A DNA stretch of 17,756 nt from Pseudomonadota bacterium (GTDB lineage: Bacteria; Pseudomonadota; Alphaproteobacteria; Rhizobiales; Hyphomicrobiaceae), in contig QGVC01000031.1 of NCBI GenBank assembly GCA_003242645.1, positions 1-17,756 of the forward strand. The letters run 5' to 3'. Shown in pieces: positions 14,966 through 17,756 of the stretch. A model generated the notes under the pieces. The model was given only the letters and a program-made list of their open reading frames with translations, had not been told where the DNA came from and ran no database searches. Numbering within the stretch: position 1 is the stretch's first letter; every line of letters begins with the position of its first letter. A program made the position numbers and the translations under genes.

Positions 14966-15472
14966 ATGGCCGTCAACATGAGTGGCGAGGTGATCCTCGC
15001 AGCCGACCGGGAACGCGTTTGGGCAATGCTCAACGATCCCGAGGTGCTCAAGATCTGCATTCCCGGCTGCGAAACGTTCGAGCCGGATGGCGAGAACACC
15101 TTCCGGGCCGTTGCGCGGGTCAAGATCGGGCCCGTCAATGCGCGCTTCAAAGGCAAGGTCAGCCTGAGCGACATCGACGCTCCGAACAGCTACAAGATCA
15201 GCGGCGAAGGCGAAGGCGGTGTTGCCGGCTTCGCCAAAGGCGGCGCTGCGGTGCGCCTCGAACCGACGGAGGATGGCGGCACGCGACTCATCTATGACGT
15301 AGAGGCCAACGTCGGCGGCAAGATCGCCCAGCTGGGCTCACGCCTCATCAACAGCGTCGCCAAGAAGAATGCGGATACTTTTTTCATCAAGTTCGCTGAA
15401 GCGGTCGGAGGCGGAACAATCGTCGCGAGCGAGGTTGAAGAGGCCGATCCGGGCGTGAGTGGGACGCCGTAG
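14966..15472 (+). CDS. coxG: CoxG-like SRPBCC protein
   Basis: CoxG proteins have an SRPBCC (START/Bet v 1-like) fold and an often hydrophobic C-terminal part; in Oligotropha-type bacteria CoxG has been linked to membrane anchoring of CO dehydrogenase, and other members recruit respiratory quinone. The 168-aa protein starts MSGEVILAADRERVWAMLNDP with IPGCE at about 30-34. It contains YKISGEGEGGVAGFAKGGA, a typical CoxG block, and ends its fold with a Gly/Ile-rich helix. ATG 14966 is used, but ATG 14978 (residue 5), where relatives begin MxGE, is equally likely; neither has a strong ribosome binding site. It follows coxM by 39 nt. No coxD, coxE or coxF maturation genes are in the window. Confidence 0.88.
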   Translation: MAVNMSGEVILAADRERVWAMLNDPEVLKICIPGCETFEPDGENTFRAVARVKIGPVNARFKGKVSLSDIDAPNSYKISGEGEGGVAGFAKGGAAVRLEPTEDGGTRLIYDVEANVGGKIAQLGSRLINSVAKKNADTFFIKFAEAVGGGTIVASEVEEADPGVSGTP

Positions 15473-15505
15473 CCATCTCCTCGACTTTTTGCTTCTGCCA
15501 CTCTT

Positions 15506-15856
15506 ATGGTGCGGCACCGTTCGTCCCAAAGATCGCCGCGGCGGGAGCGGCGCTTGATCAAGGAGCAATACTGGGTTCGACCAAAGGAGTGGCCGACCTT
15601 CGGGATCGGTCACAATGGCGGACCGCCGCTCGACGACGATGAGCCTCCGGGCAAGCTGTTGTACGTGCGGTATGCCTGGAAACAGGCCCATGCTGAGGCT
15701 TGGAAAACACCGCCACGCGATATTGTGCTATTCCGCTTGCGCCGCGCAGCGGAGGCCGGACTGACGTATGAGGAATACACGTCGCGGCTCCTCGACACTG
15801 GACGCTACCCGCAGGCCGGTGACAAGCCTCGAGAGCGAAAGGACAACGCAAAGTGA
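15506..15856 (+). CDS. Small uncharacterised protein with GIGHNGGPPLDD motif
   Basis: No function is known to me. The 116-aa soluble protein carries FGIGHNGGPPLDD at about 32-44, a motif seen in many small hypothetical proteins of Bradyrhizobium and relatives. Then follows a predicted helical part, YVRYAWKQAHAEAWKTPP and RRAAEAGLTYEEYTSRLLDTGRY. There are no cysteines and no membrane helix. The start is uncertain: ATG 15506 lacks a ribosome binding site and adds a very basic N-terminus, whereas TTG 15554 (residue 17) has GGGAG 6 nt upstream and begins just before the conserved part. Its TGA overlaps the GTG of the next gene by 4 nt, so the two are probably translationally coupled. Confidence 0.65.
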   Translation: MVRHRSSQRSPRRERRLIKEQYWVRPKEWPTFGIGHNGGPPLDDDEPPGKLLYVRYAWKQAHAEAWKTPPRDIVLFRLRRAAEAGLTYEEYTSRLLDTGRYPQAGDKPRERKDNAK

Positions 15857-16992
15857 CGATGCCTCCGCCCGCAGAGCCGGGCATGCCATTTGCCGACATC
15901 GACACACCGGCGCTCGTCATCCACCTCGATGCGTTCGAGCGCAATCTCAAGCGCATGGAGGATCTGGCCCAGCGGTACAACATCCGAATCCGGCCGCACG
16001 CGAAAACGCACAAGTCGCCGCTGATCGCGCACAAGCAGATCGCGCACGGAGCTGTCGGCGTCTGCTGCCAGAAGATCTCCGAAGCGGAGATCATGATCCG
16101 CGGCGGCATCCGCGATGTGCTGATTACCAACGAAATTGCCGGCGCGCGGAAGCTGGACCGGCTGGCCTGGCTGGCACGCGAAGCCCGTGTTGCCGTTTGC
16201 ACGGACAGTCACGACAACGTCCGTGAGCTTGCCGCAGCGGCAGCTCGTGCAGGTGTGCGCCTCGAAGTGCTGGTTGAAATCGATTGCGGCGGTCGCCGCT
16301 GTGGCATCGCCCACGGTCGCGAAGCGGCCGAGCTTGCCTCCGTGATCGCAGCATCGCCTCACCTTGCGTTCGGTGGTTTGCAGGCCTACCACGGATCAGC
16401 ACAGCATTTTCGCACATATGCGGAGCGTCGAGAGGCGATCGCCAAGGCGGGCGAACGCGTGAAAGAAACCATTGCCGAGCTCAACCGCGTCGGCCTGACC
16501 TGCCACATCATCGGCGGTGCAGGGACCGGGACGCTGGAGATCGAAGCCGCCAGCGGCATTTGGAACGAGCTACAGCCCGGCTCCTACGTGTTCATGGATG
16601 CCGACTACGGCCGAAACCAAAATCAGAACGGCTCGCGTTTCGATGCGTTCGAACATTCTCTGTTCGTGCTCGCGACCGTCATGAGTGTGCCGGAGGCAAA
16701 CCGCGCGGTCATCGATGCGGGACATAAGGCGCTGAGCAATGACTCAGGGTTTCCCGATTTGCCGGAGCTTCCTGGCGCAAAATATCATCGGCCTTCTGAT
16801 GAGCACGGCGTCCTCGATTTGACCGAATGTGAGCACAAACTGCAGCGAGGCGACAAAGTCGTCTTGATACCGGGCCACTGCGATCCGACGGTCAATCTGC
16901 ACGATTGGTACGTCTGCGTCCGGGGCCCGCGGTTGCGGGAGGCGACCGTGGAGGCGGTTTGGCCGGTCGCTGCCCGAGGTGCCGTCTTCTAA
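15853..16992 (+). CDS. DSD1/D-threonine aldolase-family PLP enzyme
   Basis: Members of this alanine-racemase-like fold type III family cleave D-threonine or beta-hydroxyaspartate, or dehydrate D-serine, with PLP and a divalent metal. The 379-aa protein opens FADIDTPALVIHLDAFERN, has the Schiff-base lysine K51 in PHAKTHKSP, EIDCGGRRCGI near 142-152, HIIGGAGTGT, and the metal ligands H342 and D344 in GHCDPT. Length fits D-threonine aldolase or 3-hydroxy-D-aspartate aldolase. The start is GTG 15853, overlapping the preceding stop; ATG 15859 is an alternative. The exact reaction (glycine plus aldehyde against ammonia plus keto acid) cannot be decided from sequence. No beta-hydroxyaspartate-cycle genes are nearby in the window. 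Confidence 0.85.
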   Translation: MTMPPPAEPGMPFADIDTPALVIHLDAFERNLKRMEDLAQRYNIRIRPHAKTHKSPLIAHKQIAHGAVGVCCQKISEAEIMIRGGIRDVLITNEIAGARKLDRLAWLAREARVAVCTDSHDNVRELAAAAARAGVRLEVLVEIDCGGRRCGIAHGREAAELASVIAASPHLAFGGLQAYHGSAQHFRTYAERREAIAKAGERVKETIAELNRVGLTCHIIGGAGTGTLEIEAASGIWNELQPGSYVFMDADYGRNQNQNGSRFDAFEHSLFVLATVMSVPEANRAVIDAGHKALSNDSGFPDLPELPGAKYHRPSDEHGVLDLTECEHKLQRGDKVVLIPGHCDPTVNLHDWYVCVRGPRLREATVEAVWPVAARGAVF

Positions 16993-17099
16993 GCGGCTAC
17001 AGACCACGCTGAAGCTCGAAAAAATGTTTGAAGGCCCTCTTGCGAGGCCATCGCGATGGCTTACATCACTGCCCGTGGTTAACCGCCCAGGAGACATGG

Positions 17100-17756
17100 A
17101 TGACCCCAGAAGAACGCCAGCTCATTTCCGGTCTATTTGACCGCATGCGCTCCTTCGGTAGTCCGCAAAAGGATCCCGAGGCGGAAGCTCTGATCAACGA
17201 GTCCGTGCAGCAGATCCCGGATGCGGCCTACATGCTGGTGCAGTCAGTGCTCGTTCAGGAGCATGCTCTGCAGCAGGCCGATCAGCGCATCCGTGAGCTC
17301 GAATCGCGGGTCAAGGAGCTGGAAGCGCAGGCAGCCCAGGCTCCGGCGCAATCCGGCAGCTTCCTCAGCGGACTGTTTGGTGGAGCGCGCCCGGCAGCAA
17401 CTGCTCAGCGTACGCCGGCAAGCGGCAGCGTGCCCAACGCTGGCAGCCGCCTGAATTCGTCGTCGGAGGGCCGAAGCGGGCCGATTGGCGCGCCGCAGAC
17501 ACGCGGTCCGCTTGGTCAACAGCCGCAAGGGCCGCAGCAGGGCAGCTTCCTCCAATCGGCGCTGGCAACGGCGGCAGGCGTCGCCGGCGGCATGCTGCTC
17601 GCCAACACCATTTCCAGCATGCTGGGCGGGGGCTCATCCGCGCAAGCAGCACCTGCGTCGACCAATGGCGCTGCGAGCCAGCCGGAGCAGCCTCAGGCTC
17701 AGCAAACGGCAGATGACAACACGTGTGACCACGACGACGCCCATCTCCAGGACGCC
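17100..17756 (+). CDS. DUF2076 family protein, partial (runs off the window)
   Basis: The first 219 codons are visible and no stop is reached. The protein opens MTPEERQLISGLFDRMRSFG, followed by DPEAEALINESV and PDAAYMLVQSVLVQEHAL, the DUF2076 pattern. A coiled coil lies at about 55-80 (IRELESRVKELEAQ). A Gly/Ser/Pro/Gln-rich linker leads to a hydrophobic, Ala/Gly-rich segment at about 151-178, in which LATAAGVAGGMLLANTISSM is the core. The visible end becomes acidic (DDNTCDHDDAHLQD), as the family usually does before its end. AGGAG at about 17089-17093 lies 6 nt before the chosen ATG 17100; an ATG 4 nt earlier is out of frame. The family is thought to be periplasmic or membrane-associated ligand binding, but its function is unproven. 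Confidence 0.88.
   Translation, partial: MTPEERQLISGLFDRMRSFGSPQKDPEAEALINESVQQIPDAAYMLVQSVLVQEHALQQADQRIRELESRVKELEAQAAQAPAQSGSFLSGLFGGARPAATAQRTPASGSVPNAGSRLNSSSEGRSGPIGAPQTRGPLGQQPQGPQQGSFLQSALATAAGVAGGMLLANTISSMLGGGSSAQAAPASTNGAASQPEQPQAQQTADDNTCDHDDAHLQDA

Overview
The window looks like chromosome from a high-GC alphaproteobacterium, most likely Hyphomicrobiales (Bradyrhizobium/Rhodoplanes/Hyphomicrobium-like). This rests on the G+C-rich codon use, the rhizobial type of NAD kinase, the SLM-ordered molybdenum hydroxylase cluster with coxG, a GIGHNGGPPL small protein and a DUF2076 protein. This is inference from recognised protein families; no database search was run.

Layout. (a) 1-1500 is clearly A+T-richer than the rest and holds broken genes: a sugar N-formyltransferase on the minus strand interrupted by one in-frame TGA, and a DUF4411 (PIN-like toxin) gene lacking its N-terminus. 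(b) 1534-2276 is a deletion scar on the minus strand that joins the front half of a TauE/SafE exporter to the GNAT domain of a MarR/GNAT-type protein, out of frame. (c) 2459-4621 is a minus-strand run nadK > MaoC hydratase > CitE-like CoA-ester lyase. (d) cutA and eda run on the plus strand and converge with kdgK; Eda and KdgK are the lower steps of 2-keto-3-deoxygluconate metabolism. (e) ugd (UDP-glucose dehydrogenase) on the plus strand faces a membrane-anchored peptidoglycan-binding-like protein on the minus strand.

(f) 8971-11229 is the least ordinary part. It has a 467-nt gene-free leader with near-consensus DnaA-box-like 9-mers and an A/T-rich patch, a possible 75-aa minus-strand gene, and a 400-aa plus-strand protein. 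That protein is predicted to have four membrane helices, a long periplasmic coiled-coil loop and a cytoplasmic winged-helix domain like those at the C-terminus of phage/P4-type primases. Directly after its stop codon comes a compact set of strong nested RNA hairpins ending in two tandem intrinsic terminators.

(g) 11230-15472 is a CO-dehydrogenase-like operon (coxS-coxL-coxM-coxG). The large subunit carries AYRGAGR, so it is form II and its substrate is unknown. (h) 15506-16992 pairs a small uncharacterised protein, by a 4-nt overlap, with a DSD1/D-threonine-aldolase-family PLP enzyme. (i) A DUF2076 gene begins at 17100 and runs off the right edge.

The best candidates for something undescribed are the membrane-tethered winged-helix protein with its structured 3' RNA (f). 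The decay scars in (a) and (b) suggest the left end has undergone recombination and gene loss next to a surface-polysaccharide region.
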